64,000 nucleotides of DNA, taken from contig NZ_WBOF01000001.1 of assembly GCF_009569385.1 (NCBI RefSeq), positions 5,061,501 to 5,125,500 on the forward strand, written 5' to 3'. The position numbers and the translations under genes are program-made. Positions within the stretch are counted from its first letter, which is position 1, and the number at the start of each line of letters is the position of its first letter. The notes under the pieces are model-generated. The model did not search any database, was not told where the DNA came from, and was given only the letters and a program-made list of their open reading frames with translations. Below, one piece after another: positions 1-8,398 of the stretch. This DNA comes from Streptomyces kaniharaensis (GTDB taxonomy: Bacteria; Actinomycetota; Actinomycetes; Streptomycetales; Streptomycetaceae).

Positions 1-319
1 CGAGGACGATCGCGCCCAGGGCGCCGAGCGCGAGGTCGTCCCACATGAACCAGAACCGGAACTGCCCGGGCGTGCCGAAGAGGTAGAGCACGAGGTCATC
101 GCGGACGGTGATCCGCCCGAAGTCCATGGCCACGGTGGTGGTGGACTTGTCCTGGATGCCCTCCAGGCTGTCGACCCCGATGCTGGCACGGGTCATCCGC
201 TCCTCGGTCTGCAGCGGTTCGATCTCGCTGACGGAGCCGACCATGGTGGTCTTGCCGACGCCGAATCCGCCGGCGACGAGGATCTTGACCGCGCCCGGCA
301 CCAGGCTCTGGGTCGTCAA
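1..319 (-). CDS. cvnD: CvnD-like conservon small GTP-binding protein (3' part missing)
   Basis: The N-terminal 106 residues of a Ras-like GTP-binding protein are present; the rest lies beyond the window edge. A P-loop (GGFGVGKTT, about residues 16-24) is followed by a switch region with TMTRASIG-like sequence and by LFGTPGQ, which stands in place of the canonical DTPGQ box. This pattern is typical of conservon CvnD proteins. In the family, CvnD is the last member of a membrane-associated complex with CvnA-C. The chosen start is TTG at 319 (TTQSLVPGAVKILVAG), preceded by an AGGAGA-like ribosome site. It follows cvnC on the same strand but after an unusual 148-bp gap filled with short tandem repeats. 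Confidence 0.9.
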   Translation of the reverse strand, partial: MTTQSLVPGAVKILVAGGFGVGKTTMVGSVSEIEPLQTEERMTRASIGVDSLEGIQDKSTTTVAMDFGRITVRDDLVLYLFGTPGQFRFWFMWDDLALGALGAIVL

Positions 320-408
320 TTCGGGTCTCCTGGAGTGGGGCTGGGGGCTTCGCGGAGAGATGCCGGTCGGTGTGGCGGCCGGTTCAGCGGTGCAGGTTCG
401 GCGCCATT

Positions 409-480
409 GGTTCGGAGCCGCCGGTTCGGAGCCAGCGATTCAGAGCCGGCGATTCAGAGCCGGCGATTCAGAGCCGGCGG
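409..480. repeat. 14-bp tandem repeat between cvnC and cvnD
   Basis: Three exact copies of GATTCAGAGCCGGC occupy 437-450, 451-464 and 465-478. Degenerate copies (GGTTCGGAGCC) precede them from about 409. The last copy contains the cvnC stop codon (468-470), so the array runs from the cvnC 3' end into the intercistronic gap. Confidence 0.85.
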
Positions 481-848
481 ACGCCCTCGATCACGGCCTG
501 GATCAGCGAGATGTCCGGCGCCTCGGCGAGCTGGACCGGGGCGCGGGTGAGGATCAGTCGTGCCTCGGCCAGGTCGTCCAGCAGCACCTTGACCACGCTC
601 ACCGGGAGGTCGAGCGTGGCCGCGATCTCGGCCACGGCCAGCGGGCGTTCGCGGCACAGGTCGAGGATCGCGGCCGGTTCGGGTGCGAGCCGGCTGGTGT
701 CGGTGCGCGGGTCGGCGGTCACGACGAGGGTGATCAGCGCGAAGCCGTCACGGGCCGGGCCGGTGCGCCCGTTGGTGATCGCGTAAGGACGGACCAGATG
801 GCCTGCGTCCTTGTCGAAGAACCAGGCCTCGTCGGTGTCGGCGGTCAC
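468..848 (-). CDS. cvnC: CvnC-like DUF742 conservon protein
   Basis: This 126-residue protein starts at GTG 848, whose GTGA overlaps the cvnB stop, so it is probably translationally coupled to cvnB. Its sequence has the DUF742 pattern: an N-terminal WFFDKDAGHLVRPYAITNGR segment, LITLVV, then a winged-helix-like C-terminal half (EIAATLDLPVSVVKVLLDDL) ending in GVRRL. DUF742 proteins are the third component of conservons; their biochemical role is not well defined, but they associate with the CvnA kinase-like protein. A longer open frame upstream to 1454 is only a shadow of cvnA/cvnB. Confidence 0.92.
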   Translation of the reverse strand: MTADTDEAWFFDKDAGHLVRPYAITNGRTGPARDGFALITLVVTADPRTDTSRLAPEPAAILDLCRERPLAVAEIAATLDLPVSVVKVLLDDLAEARLILTRAPVQLAEAPDISLIQAVIEGVRRL

Positions 849-1279
849 GCACCGCCACCCACGCCGACCTGGCCGGCGTCGCTGCGCGGCGCCGCGGTGA
901 GGTACTGGCCGACCTGCTTGACCAGCATGTTGATCTCGTAGGCCATCAGTCCGGCGTCCACCTGCTCGCTGGTGAGCACGGCGAGGCGGGCGCCCTGGCC
1001 GGCCGTGGTGACGAAGAGGAACAGCTGGTCCATCTCGATCACGGTCTGCCGGACCCGACCGCCGTTGAACCGGTGGCCGGCGCCGCGCGCGAGGCTCTGC
1101 AGGCCGGAGGCGACGGCGGACAGGTGCTCGGCGTCGGCCCGGTCGACGCCCTGCGACATGCCGACCAGCAGGCCGTCCTCGGAGAGGACGATGGCGTGCC
1201 GGGTCTCGGGTACCCGCGCCACCAGCTGGTCCAGCAGCCAGTTGAGGTCGCGCTGGGTGTCGGTCTGCTGCGTCATCAC
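845..1279 (-). CDS. cvnB: CvnB-like Roadblock/LC7 protein
   Basis: This 144-residue protein begins MMTQQTDTQRDLNWLLDQL and shows the compact Roadblock/LC7 fold pattern (ETRHAIVLSEDGLLV, HLSAVASGLQSLARG, LAVLTSEQVDAGLMAYEINMLV). In conservons the Roadblock subunit is thought to modulate the GTPase CvnD. The GTG at 1279 overlaps the cvnA stop by four bases, and an in-frame ATG follows directly at 1276, so either could be used. It sits between cvnA and cvnC in a tightly overlapping set. Confidence 0.93.
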   Translation of the reverse strand: MMTQQTDTQRDLNWLLDQLVARVPETRHAIVLSEDGLLVGMSQGVDRADAEHLSAVASGLQSLARGAGHRFNGGRVRQTVIEMDQLFLFVTTAGQGARLAVLTSEQVDAGLMAYEINMLVKQVGQYLTAAPRSDAGQVGVGGGA

Positions 1280-3324
1280 TGCTGTTCCTTGGCTTCCTGG
1301 GCGGCGGACGGTGCGGTCGGCGCGTCCGGTTCGGGGTCGGCCGCGCGGGCGGTCCGGGTGCCGCGCTGGATGGCGGCCATGGTGGCGCGGGAGCGCTGCG
1401 GGGACGGATCGTCGGCCTCGGCGGTGCCGTACCGGGTGCCGGCAGGGGCGGCATGGCCGGCGAAGCCGGGGAGTCCGGCGGGCGGGGGCATCATGGCGCC
1501 GGGCGCGTGGGCCTCTCGCAGCTGCTCGGCGAGGCTGGCGTTGCGGACCCGCTGCGGCAGGACGCGCGGGGTGCGCAGTTCGCCGTCCGGGCCGTGATCC
1601 AGGGAGGCCTCCTGGGCGCGTTCGTGGGTGGGCACGGCGCGGTCGGCGGACATGCCGCCGAAGCCGGCCCCGGCCGCACCGCCCGCACCGTTTGAACCGC
1701 CAGGCCCGGTCCTGCTGCCCGTGCCCTCCGTGCCGTCCGAGCCACCGAGGCGCTCCGTGGGGTTCTCGGCCAGGTCCTCTGCCAGGTCGTCGTACGGCCG
1801 GGGGAGGACGGGCCGCGGGACGACCACGGCACCGGGCAGGCCGGGGATGGTGGAGCCCACGGTCAGGCCGCCGTTGGCGGGCGCACCGCCGTCCTGGCCG
1901 CCCCCTACTGGGTACTGGGCGAGCAGTTCACCGATGATCGCGCCACTGTCGTCCTCCCCGGGAGCACCAGGAGCGCCAGAAACACCCGGCAGCGCCGGAG
2001 CCGCCCTGACTGCCTCGGGAATCGCAGGAACCACAGGAGCCCCACCGCCCAGGAGCCCGCCGAGCACCCCGGCCAGCGCGCCCGACAACTCGTCGTCCAC
2101 CTCGCCGAGATCGCCGTCCCCGGCCGGCAGCGGCTCGGGCACCGGCGTCCGCGTGACGCGCGCGCCGGACGGCAGCCCGGGCACCGCGGCCGGCTGCTCC
2201 GCCTGCTCCAGCAGCACCGAGGGCACCAGCACGACGGCCCGGGTGCCGCCGTACGGCGAGGGCCGCAGGGTCACCTGGATCTCGTGCCGGGCGGCCAGGC
2301 GCGCGACGACGAACAGGCCGAGCCGCAGGTCGTCGCCGAGCGCGGAGACGTCCAGCTCGGGCGGGTTGGCCAGGTAGTCGTTGAGCCGCTCGTACTCCTC
2401 CTCGCTCATGCCGAGGCCGCGGTCCTCGACCTCGACGGCGAGGCCCTTGGGGACCTCCTGCGCGGAGACCTGCACCTGGGTGTACGGCGGGGAGAAGGTG
2501 GTGCCGTTCTCGATCAGCTCGGCGATGAGGTGGATGACGTCGGCGACGGCCTGCCCGCTGAGGGAGGCGCGCGGCACGCCCTGGACGACCACGCGCGCGT
2601 AGTTCTCGGTCTCCGAGACGGCGCTGCGCAGCACGTTGACGACGGGCACGGCGTTGCGCCAGCGTCGGGCGGGCAGCGCGCCGCCGAGGATGACCAGGTT
2701 CTCGGCGTTGCGCCGCATGCGGGTGGCGAGGTGGTCGACGGCGAACAGTTCGCGCAGCAGGTCGGGTTCCTCGTGCTCGCGCTCCAGCGCGTCCAGCATG
2801 CTGATCTGGCGGTGGATCAGGATCTGGGTGCGGCGGGCGATGTTGAGGAAGACCTTCTTCGTCCCCTCGCGACCCTGGGCCTGGTGGACGATGGCGGCGA
2901 CGGCGGCCTGGCGGACGGCGGCGAGGCCGTCGGCGGTCTGCTGCACCTCGTCGCCGGCCCGCCGGGACGGGGACCAGGTGGGCGGGGTGGGCACCGGCTC
3001 GCCGGAGCGCAGCCGTCCGACCACCGCGGGGATCTCCTGATGGGCGAGCGCGAGGGTGTCGGCGTGCAGCCCGGCGAGGCGGGCGGGCAGGGCCCGGGCG
3101 GCGCGGACGCCGCGGATCAGACTGACCAGCAGGACCAGGGAGACGGCGGCGGTGCCCGCCAGCAGGGCTGTGCTCTGGCCGGTGTCGCGCAGGAGGTAGG
3201 CGGCGTAGCCCCAGGCGGCGGCGAGGCCCAGGCTGGGGACCAGCACGAGGGCGAGGAGCGAGCTGCGGAGGGAGCCGGACGGGCCGGCGCGGTGGCCCGT
3301 GCGGGGGGCCGATATGCCTGGCAT
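1276..3324 (-). CDS. cvnA: CvnA-like membrane sensor, histidine-kinase-type ATPase
   Basis: This 682-residue protein has two N-terminal membrane helices (about residues 19-45 and 53-71), a helical linker, and a HATPase_c domain with an N box (AELIENGTTFSPP), a G1 box (EDRGLGM) and a G2-like GGTRAVVLVP segment. A long Pro/Gly/Ala-rich tail follows. No canonical phospho-acceptor His motif is apparent, as is usual in CvnA, so it acts as a sensor ATPase rather than a classical kinase. ATG 3324 is preferred over the longer frame to 3450 because AAGGAA lies six bases upstream. It is the first gene of the cvnABCD set. Confidence 0.93.
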   Translation of the reverse strand: MPGISAPRTGHRAGPSGSLRSSLLALVLVPSLGLAAAWGYAAYLLRDTGQSTALLAGTAAVSLVLLVSLIRGVRAARALPARLAGLHADTLALAHQEIPAVVGRLRSGEPVPTPPTWSPSRRAGDEVQQTADGLAAVRQAAVAAIVHQAQGREGTKKVFLNIARRTQILIHRQISMLDALEREHEEPDLLRELFAVDHLATRMRRNAENLVILGGALPARRWRNAVPVVNVLRSAVSETENYARVVVQGVPRASLSGQAVADVIHLIAELIENGTTFSPPYTQVQVSAQEVPKGLAVEVEDRGLGMSEEEYERLNDYLANPPELDVSALGDDLRLGLFVVARLAARHEIQVTLRPSPYGGTRAVVLVPSVLLEQAEQPAAVPGLPSGARVTRTPVPEPLPAGDGDLGEVDDELSGALAGVLGGLLGGGAPVVPAIPEAVRAAPALPGVSGAPGAPGEDDSGAIIGELLAQYPVGGGQDGGAPANGGLTVGSTIPGLPGAVVVPRPVLPRPYDDLAEDLAENPTERLGGSDGTEGTGSRTGPGGSNGAGGAAGAGFGGMSADRAVPTHERAQEASLDHGPDGELRTPRVLPQRVRNASLAEQLREAHAPGAMMPPPAGLPGFAGHAAPAGTRYGTAEADDPSPQRSRATMAAIQRGTRTARAADPEPDAPTAPSAAQEAKEQQ

Positions 3325-3498
3325 CTGATTCCTTGTTGCAGGGCCGAACGGCGGGTTGGCCCGCGCGCGGTCCGGCCGGGCTTCAGGGCGCCACGGCCGG
3401 GGTTGCCGAACGGTGTGACGTGACGTCATCGTCCGGGCGGGGTGCAGCACGGCCGCCTATGTCAGGAACGCTACCAGTCCCAGGTGCCCTCATCGCAA

Positions 3499-3528
3499 CA
3501 TCAACTGACGATATCTGAACGGTTGATG
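3499..3528. promoter_or_regulatory. Inverted repeat CATCAAC-N16-GTTGATG upstream of the conservon
   Basis: Seven-base arms CATCAAC (3499-3505) and GTTGATG (3522-3528) flank a 16-base AT-rich spacer about 175 bp upstream of cvnA. It could be an operator or part of the promoter region; the evidence is symmetry and position only. Confidence 0.3.
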
Positions 3529-3602
3529 GTCACGATGAAAGCTTTCGGCCGAATCGTGCGGCGACGGATCGTCGCAGGTCAAGCAGGTTCGGCGGGGGTG
3601 GC

Positions 3603-3645
3603 GACGGCTCCTCGGGAGGTTGGTGGGCCCTCCCGAAGAGCCGTC
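3603..3645 (-). terminator. Strong hairpin 3' of the acyl-CoA dehydrogenase homologue
   Basis: GACGGCTC-C-TCGGGAGG (3603-3619) pairs with CCTCCCGA-A-GAGCCGTC (3629-3645), a 17-bp stem with one mismatch and a nine-base loop. It lies about 120 bp past the stop at 3767 and has no clear U tract, as is usual for actinobacterial terminators. Confidence 0.75.
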
Positions 3646-3766
3646 AGGAACAGGTCAAAACCGTAGGTATGCTGAAGGGTCGGCAGACTTCTGATCAGGC
3701 GGTCCGGCATGCAGGGGTGGCCGGTTCGCTCGGTCCGTCGGCGGTTCTCACTCAGCCTGTGCTCGC

Positions 3767-5041
3767 TCAGCCCGCCAGCGGCATCGGCAGCACAAGGCCG
3801 CCGCGTTCGGCCTGTTCCTCCACCGCCGCCTCGCGCTGGGCCAGTTCGGTCCACGCCCAGCTGGCCAGCCCGGACAGCTCCGCCGACCACTGCTTGCCGT
3901 AGGTGCCCGAGGCGACCTGGCCGAGCCGCAGCCGTTGGACGTCCGAGGTGCCGGCGGGCGGGTAGACGTGGGTGGCGTCGCGCAGGTAGCGCTCGATGTG
4001 GAAGTCGGCCTGGAGGCCCCGCGCGGCGTGGATCTCCATGGCGTTGCGTGCCGAGTCCAGCGCGTACTCGGTGTTGATGAGCTTGGCGTTCATCAGCTCG
4101 GCGTCGCAGGCCTTGCCGTGGTCGAGCAGGTGCGAGGCGTGGTAGGCGGCGAGCTTGGCGGTCATCAGCCGGGACTGCATCTCGCCGAGCTTCAGTGCGA
4201 TGTTGGGCAGTTGGCTGAGCGGCTTGCCGTACAGCACCCGCTCCTCGGCGAAGCGCACGGTGTCCTCGACGATCGCGATGTGGATGCCGAGCGCGACGGC
4301 GGCGAGGTTGAGCCGCCCGTACAGCGTGGAGGAGGAGTAGGCGACGTCCAGGCCCTGGCCTTCCCGGGCCAGTCGGTTTCCGGCCGGAATGCGGCAGTCC
4401 TCGAAGACGATCTCGCCGAAGCTGAAGCCGTGCAGTCCGCTCTGCGAGCCGAGGGTGCCGGTGCGGAAGCCGGGGCGGTCGCTCTCCACGAGGAAGGCGG
4501 AGAGGCCGCGGCTGCCTTGGCCGGTGCGGAGCACCACGCCGTGGACGTCGCCGATGTGGGAGTTGCCGACGAACCACTTGCGGCCGTTGAGGACGTACTC
4601 GTTGCCCTCCCGGCGTGCGGTGCCGGCCATGCCGAGCACGTGGCCGCCGCACTCCGGTTCGGTGACCGCGATGGTCGGCAGCGCCTGCCCGGAGGCGAAC
4701 TTCGGCAGCCACTTGCGCCGTTGGGCGTTGGTGCCGAAGTGGATGACCTTGGCGACGCCGAGCTGCGAGGCCTGTGCCATGGCGCCCATCGCGCCGCTGA
4801 CCCGGGCCAGTTCCTCGACGATGACCGTCTTGGCGAGGTGCCCCAGGCCCATGCCGCCGAACTCGCGGGGGATGGTCACACCGATCCAGCCACGGCGGGC
4901 GATCTCCCGCGAGAGCTCGAACTCGACCTTCCGGTCGGCCTCCATTCTGGCCACCTGCGGACGTATCTCCTTCTCCGCGAACTCGCGCACCTCCGCCCGG
5001 AGACTCTCGTGACGCTCGTCGGTGAAGTACTCCATCGCCAT
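3767..5041 (-). CDS. Acyl-CoA dehydrogenase family protein lacking the usual catalytic glutamate
   Basis: The 424 residues follow the acyl-CoA dehydrogenase fold: helical N domain (REFAEKEIRPQVARMEAD), the middle-domain motif IAVTEPECGG, and the C-terminal helical domain (ERVLYGKPLSQLPNIALKLGEMQ, AARGLQADFHIERYLRDA). The position that normally reads YEGT reads YPPAGTSDVQR, so the usual base is absent. The alternative helix-G glutamate of isovaleryl-CoA dehydrogenase also appears replaced (STLYGRLNLAAVALG). It may catalyse a related flavin reaction rather than simple alpha,beta-dehydrogenation; the substrate is unknown. Start ATG 5041 has GAGAGGA upstream; a second ATG at 5035 is possible. It is a single gene with its own terminator. 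Confidence 0.85.
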   Translation of the reverse strand: MAMEYFTDERHESLRAEVREFAEKEIRPQVARMEADRKVEFELSREIARRGWIGVTIPREFGGMGLGHLAKTVIVEELARVSGAMGAMAQASQLGVAKVIHFGTNAQRRKWLPKFASGQALPTIAVTEPECGGHVLGMAGTARREGNEYVLNGRKWFVGNSHIGDVHGVVLRTGQGSRGLSAFLVESDRPGFRTGTLGSQSGLHGFSFGEIVFEDCRIPAGNRLAREGQGLDVAYSSSTLYGRLNLAAVALGIHIAIVEDTVRFAEERVLYGKPLSQLPNIALKLGEMQSRLMTAKLAAYHASHLLDHGKACDAELMNAKLINTEYALDSARNAMEIHAARGLQADFHIERYLRDATHVYPPAGTSDVQRLRLGQVASGTYGKQWSAELSGLASWAWTELAQREAAVEEQAERGGLVLPMPLAG

Positions 5042-5448
5042 GCTGCGGTCCTCTCGGTTCAGGGGGTGGTCGTGCCTCCGTCCGTGCCGCCGATCCCGCG
5101 CCGGCCGCTCGGGGAGTGGGGGTTCTTGAGAGTGGCGGCCGGCTGCCCCAACGCAAAACCGGTGCGTGCGGAACTACGGGCGGCGTCCTCAGGGATACCG
5201 TCCGTGTTTTCGGCAGGGCTCATTGTCATATGTCGACCGGGGCCTCTCCAGAGTCGATCTTGGATTGGCGGGATTCCGGCCGTCGAAACCGGAACGGGTT
5301 TTGACGGGGTGACGGGTGGGAAGTGATCTTCCCCGTCTCGCCGCCCGGCTGAACGGGCGGCCCACATGCGGTTTTGGCTGAGCATCAGCAGAACCGGTGG
5401 CGAACCCGGGAGCGCCGAACGTACCGGATGTCTGATTACATGTGGGTC
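5042..5448. other. Divergent intergenic region with two small hairpins
   Basis: This 407-bp gap separates the divergent genes starting at 5041 (minus) and about 5449 (plus) and should hold both promoters. Two inverted repeats are visible on the plus-gene side: GACGGGTGGGAAG with CTTCCCCGTC around 5311-5337, and CCGCCCG / CGGGCGG at 5341-5360. No gene is seen. Confidence 0.5.
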
Positions 5449-6516
5449 ATGACTGATGTGATGAGCACTCAAGGCCAGTTCCCGGGTGCCGCCGGGGAGT
5501 CCGAGCGGACCCGCAGACTGCGCAGCCTCGGTCTCAACGACCCCTCCGCGGACGAGGCCTTCGACCGCTTCGCCCACCTGGCCGCCAGCATCACCCGCGC
5601 CCCCATCGCCATGGTCAACTTCATCAACGACGAGCGCCAGATGTTCCGGGGGCTCTACATTCCGCCAAACTCCCCGGAGGTCGTGGCGGACGAGGGCGCG
5701 TCCTGGGCCGACCGCGGCATCGCCTTCGACCTTCCCACCCGGCAGATGCCGCTGAGTCACGGCTTCTGCCCGCACGTGGTCGCCCAGCGCTCGCCGCTCG
5801 CCCTCGACGACATCCTCGCCTACCCCCGGTTCGCCGGGAACCCGGTCGTCGACGAACTGGGCGTGCGCGCCTACCTCGGCGCCCCGCTCGTCGACGACAC
5901 CAAGACCGTCATCGGCACCGTCTGCGTCCTCGACCGGGAGCCCCGGCAGTGGGGCCGCGAGCGGCTGCGCGACATCCAGCACCTCGCCGAGGCGCTGCTC
6001 TCCGAGATCCGGCTGCGCGACAACCTCCTCGCCCAGCAGCAGGAGATGTTCGCCGCGTTCGACGGCTCGCCGTTCCCCATCATGCTCACCGACGGCCCCG
6101 GCCAGGAGATCCGCTACGCCAACGCCCAGCACGCCGAGACCTTCGGCGCGCCGGCGGCGTACGGGGCGATCGGCGTCGGCTACCCGCAGCTCGGCGCGGC
6201 CGGCCTCCAGCAGGCCGTCGCCGAGGCGTATCACACCGGCCGGGCCACCGTGCTCAACGACGTCCGGATCCAGTCCGGCCGCGAGGGCCAGCGCGGCCAG
6301 CAGATCTTCAGCTTCACCTGCACTCCGATGCGGACCGCGCGCACCGGCCAGATCAACGGCGTCCTCACCGTCGGTATGGACGTCACCGCGCAGTCCCGTA
6401 CCGAGGAGGAACTCGGCACGCTGGCCGCCCTCCTGGTCGACCGGCTCCAGCAGAGCGGAACCGTCGCCGGCCGCCCGGGCATCGGCGGGGACTCCGGTCT
6501 GGTCCTGCCCGGCTGA
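5449..6516 (+). CDS. GAF-PAS domain sensory/regulatory protein
   Basis: A GAF domain covers about residues 25-185 (RTRRLRSLGLNDPSADEAFD, PIAMVNFINDERQMFRG, GAPLVDDTKTVIGTVCVLD), and a PAS domain follows (EMFAAFDGSPFPIMLTDGPG, SFTCTPMRTARTGQINGVL). The FGLPLTHG-like PLSHGFCPHVV segment is typical of this actinobacterial GAF class. No output domain (kinase, GGDEF, PP2C) follows, so it probably works as a stand-alone sensor or partner protein. The start is uncertain: ATGs at 5428, 5449 and 5461 are all in frame, none with a strong ribosome site; 355 residues result from 5449. A strong terminator follows at 6606. Confidence 0.8.
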   Translation: MTDVMSTQGQFPGAAGESERTRRLRSLGLNDPSADEAFDRFAHLAASITRAPIAMVNFINDERQMFRGLYIPPNSPEVVADEGASWADRGIAFDLPTRQMPLSHGFCPHVVAQRSPLALDDILAYPRFAGNPVVDELGVRAYLGAPLVDDTKTVIGTVCVLDREPRQWGRERLRDIQHLAEALLSEIRLRDNLLAQQQEMFAAFDGSPFPIMLTDGPGQEIRYANAQHAETFGAPAAYGAIGVGYPQLGAAGLQQAVAEAYHTGRATVLNDVRIQSGREGQRGQQIFSFTCTPMRTARTGQINGVLTVGMDVTAQSRTEEELGTLAALLVDRLQQSGTVAGRPGIGGDSGLVLPG

Positions 6517-6605
6517 GCCGCCGACCGGCCGTTCGCGGCACCACCCACCGCACCAGTCCGCAACCGAACATCCCGACGACGCGCCTCGCGTCCGGGCCGT
6601 CCAGT

Positions 6606-6648
6606 GTGGCGGGGCGCCTCTCACCCCCGAGGAGAGGCTCCCCGCCAC
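6606..6648 (+). terminator. Hairpin terminator after the GAF-PAS gene
   Basis: GTGGCGGGG-C-GCCTCTC (6606-6622) pairs with GAGAGGC-T-CCCCGCCAC (6632-6648), a 17-bp stem with one mismatch and a nine-base loop, 90 bp after the stop codon. Confidence 0.75.
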
Positions 6649-6671
6649 TTTGCCGTCCAGTGGTGCCGTTT

Positions 6672-6844
6672 CGTCCGGGGCCGGGCCGTGGGGCGAACCG
6701 TCCGCGCCGTCGTCCGGGTCGGGCCGGGTGAACCGTACGTGCCTTCGTCCGGACTGGGCAGGGTGAACTGTCCGCCCTCGTGCCCCTCTCCGGGCCCGGT
6801 CGGGTGAACCGTCCGCCCCAGCGCCCCTGTTCGGGCCCGGCCGG
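6672..6844. repeat. Degenerate tandem repeat, unit about 33-43 bp
   Basis: Five imperfect units begin at about 6672, 6711, 6746, 6779 and 6822. The shared core is CGTCCGGG...CCGGGTGAACCGTCCGCC. It lies between the GAF-PAS terminator and the next plus-strand gene, in a gap (6517-6871) with no credible gene. Confidence 0.6.
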
Positions 6845-6871
6845 CGGCCGCCGGTGGTAGGCATGGGCCGC

Positions 6872-8398
6872 ATGGACTGGTTCGCCGCCCCCGACTACTG
6901 GCTGAGCCGGCTGCTCGTCCAGCGGATGCTCGCCGGCCTCTACCTGATCGGCTTCCTCGCCACCGCCGCCCAGTTCCGCGCCCTCATCGGCGCCGACGGC
7001 ATGCTCCCGGTGCCCCGCTTCACCGGCCGCGTCCCGTTCCGCCAGTCACCCGGACTCTTCCATCTCCACTACAGCGACCGCTTCTTCGCCGCCGTCGCCT
7101 GGACCGGCGCCGCGGTCGCCGCCGCCCTCGTCGCCGGACTCGGCGACGCCGTCCCCCTCTGGGCCTCCCCACTGCCGTGGGCCGTCCTCTGGGTGCTCTA
7201 CCTCTCCATCGTCAACGTCGGGCAGACCTGGTACTCCTTCGGCTGGGAATCGCTGCTCCTCGAAGCGGGCTTCCTCGCCGCCTTCCTCGGCAACGCCGAC
7301 ACCGCCCCGCCCGCCCTCGTCCTCTGGCTGATGCGCTGGCTGGTCTTCCGGGTCGAGTTCGGCGCCGGGCTGATCAAGATCCGCGGCGACAGCTGCTGGC
7401 GCGACCTGACCTGCCTGCGCTACCACCACGAGACCCAGCCCATGCCCGGACCGCTCAGCTGGTTCTTCCACCACCTCCCCGACCCGCTGCACCGGGTCGA
7501 GGTCGCCGCCAACCATTTCGTCCAACTCGTCGTACCGGTGTGCCTCTTCCTCCCGCAGCCCGTCGCCACCTACGCCGCCTGCCTCGTCGTCGCCACCCAG
7601 CTGTGGCTCATCGCCTCCGGCAACTTCGCCTGGCTCAACTGGCTCACCATCACGCTCGCCCTCGCCGCCGTCGAACCCGCCCGCCTCGGCCTGCCCGTCC
7701 ACCCCCGCGGCTACCCCGCCGCCCCCGCCTGGTACGAGGCCCTCGTCATCGCCCTCACCACGGCCGTCGCCGTCCTCAGCTACTGGCCCGCCCGCAACCT
7801 CCTCTCCCGCCGCCAGATCATGAACCGCTCCTTCAACCGGCTCCACCTCGTCAACACCTACGGCGCCTTCGGCAGCATCAACCGGATCCGCCAGGAAGTC
7901 GTCGTCGAAGGCACCGACGAGGCCGTCGTCACCGCCCACACCGTCTGGCGCGAGTACGGCTTCAAGGGCAAGCCCGGCGACGTGCGCCGCCTCCCACGCC
8001 AGTATGCCCCCTACCACCTGCGGCTCGACTGGCTGATGTGGTTCGCCGGCATCTCACCCGCCTACGCCCGCCCCTGGTTCCTGCCCTTCGTCGCCCGCCT
8101 CCTCGCCGGCGATCCCGCCACCCTCAGGCTGCTGCGCCACAACCCCTTCCCCGACGCCCCACCGACCCACGTCCGGGCGACCCTCCACCTCTACCGGTTC
8201 ACCGATTGGCGCGAACTGCGCGAAACCGGCGCATGGTGGCACCGCACCGCGCTGTACGAGTACCTCCCTCCCGTCGACCTCCCCGCCCTCACCCGCGCCG
8301 GATACCGCCCGCCCCTAGGACGGCGGGTCCGCAGCGTCCCGCTGGACCGGCTGCGCCGCCCCCGGGACGGGCGGGGGCACGGGAACGGACGGGCGTAG
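6872..8398 (+). CDS. Lipase maturation factor family (LMF1-like) membrane protein
   Basis: This protein of about 508 residues resembles the LMF1 family: several membrane helices in the first 300 residues (RMLAGLYLIGFLATAAQFRAL, WAVLWVLYLSIVNVGQTWYSFGWE), the motif GLIKIRGDSCWRDLTCL with YHHETQPMPGPLSW, and a soluble C-terminal domain (INRIRQEVVVEGT, FKGKPGDVRRLPRQYAPYHLRLDW). In vertebrates the family helps lipase folding in the ER; the bacterial role is not established, but a job in the membrane or in secreted-enzyme assembly is plausible. In-frame starts exist at 6854 (GTG), 6863 and 6872; the last gives the family-like N terminus MDWFAAPDYWLSRLL. Confidence 0.85.
   Translation: MDWFAAPDYWLSRLLVQRMLAGLYLIGFLATAAQFRALIGADGMLPVPRFTGRVPFRQSPGLFHLHYSDRFFAAVAWTGAAVAAALVAGLGDAVPLWASPLPWAVLWVLYLSIVNVGQTWYSFGWESLLLEAGFLAAFLGNADTAPPALVLWLMRWLVFRVEFGAGLIKIRGDSCWRDLTCLRYHHETQPMPGPLSWFFHHLPDPLHRVEVAANHFVQLVVPVCLFLPQPVATYAACLVVATQLWLIASGNFAWLNWLTITLALAAVEPARLGLPVHPRGYPAAPAWYEALVIALTTAVAVLSYWPARNLLSRRQIMNRSFNRLHLVNTYGAFGSINRIRQEVVVEGTDEAVVTAHTVWREYGFKGKPGDVRRLPRQYAPYHLRLDWLMWFAGISPAYARPWFLPFVARLLAGDPATLRLLRHNPFPDAPPTHVRATLHLYRFTDWRELRETGAWWHRTALYEYLPPVDLPALTRAGYRPPLGRRVRSVPLDRLRRPRDGRGHGNGRA

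Larger units (their letters stand above)
3325..3766. other. Intergenic region, conservon promoter side
   Basis: This 442-bp stretch lies between the cvnA start and the stop of the next minus-strand gene. I see no convincing gene. It holds a relatively AT-rich section at 3455-3545, where the conservon promoter probably lies, a widely spaced inverted repeat (3499-3528), and the terminator hairpin of the downstream neighbour (3603-3645). Confidence 0.6.
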
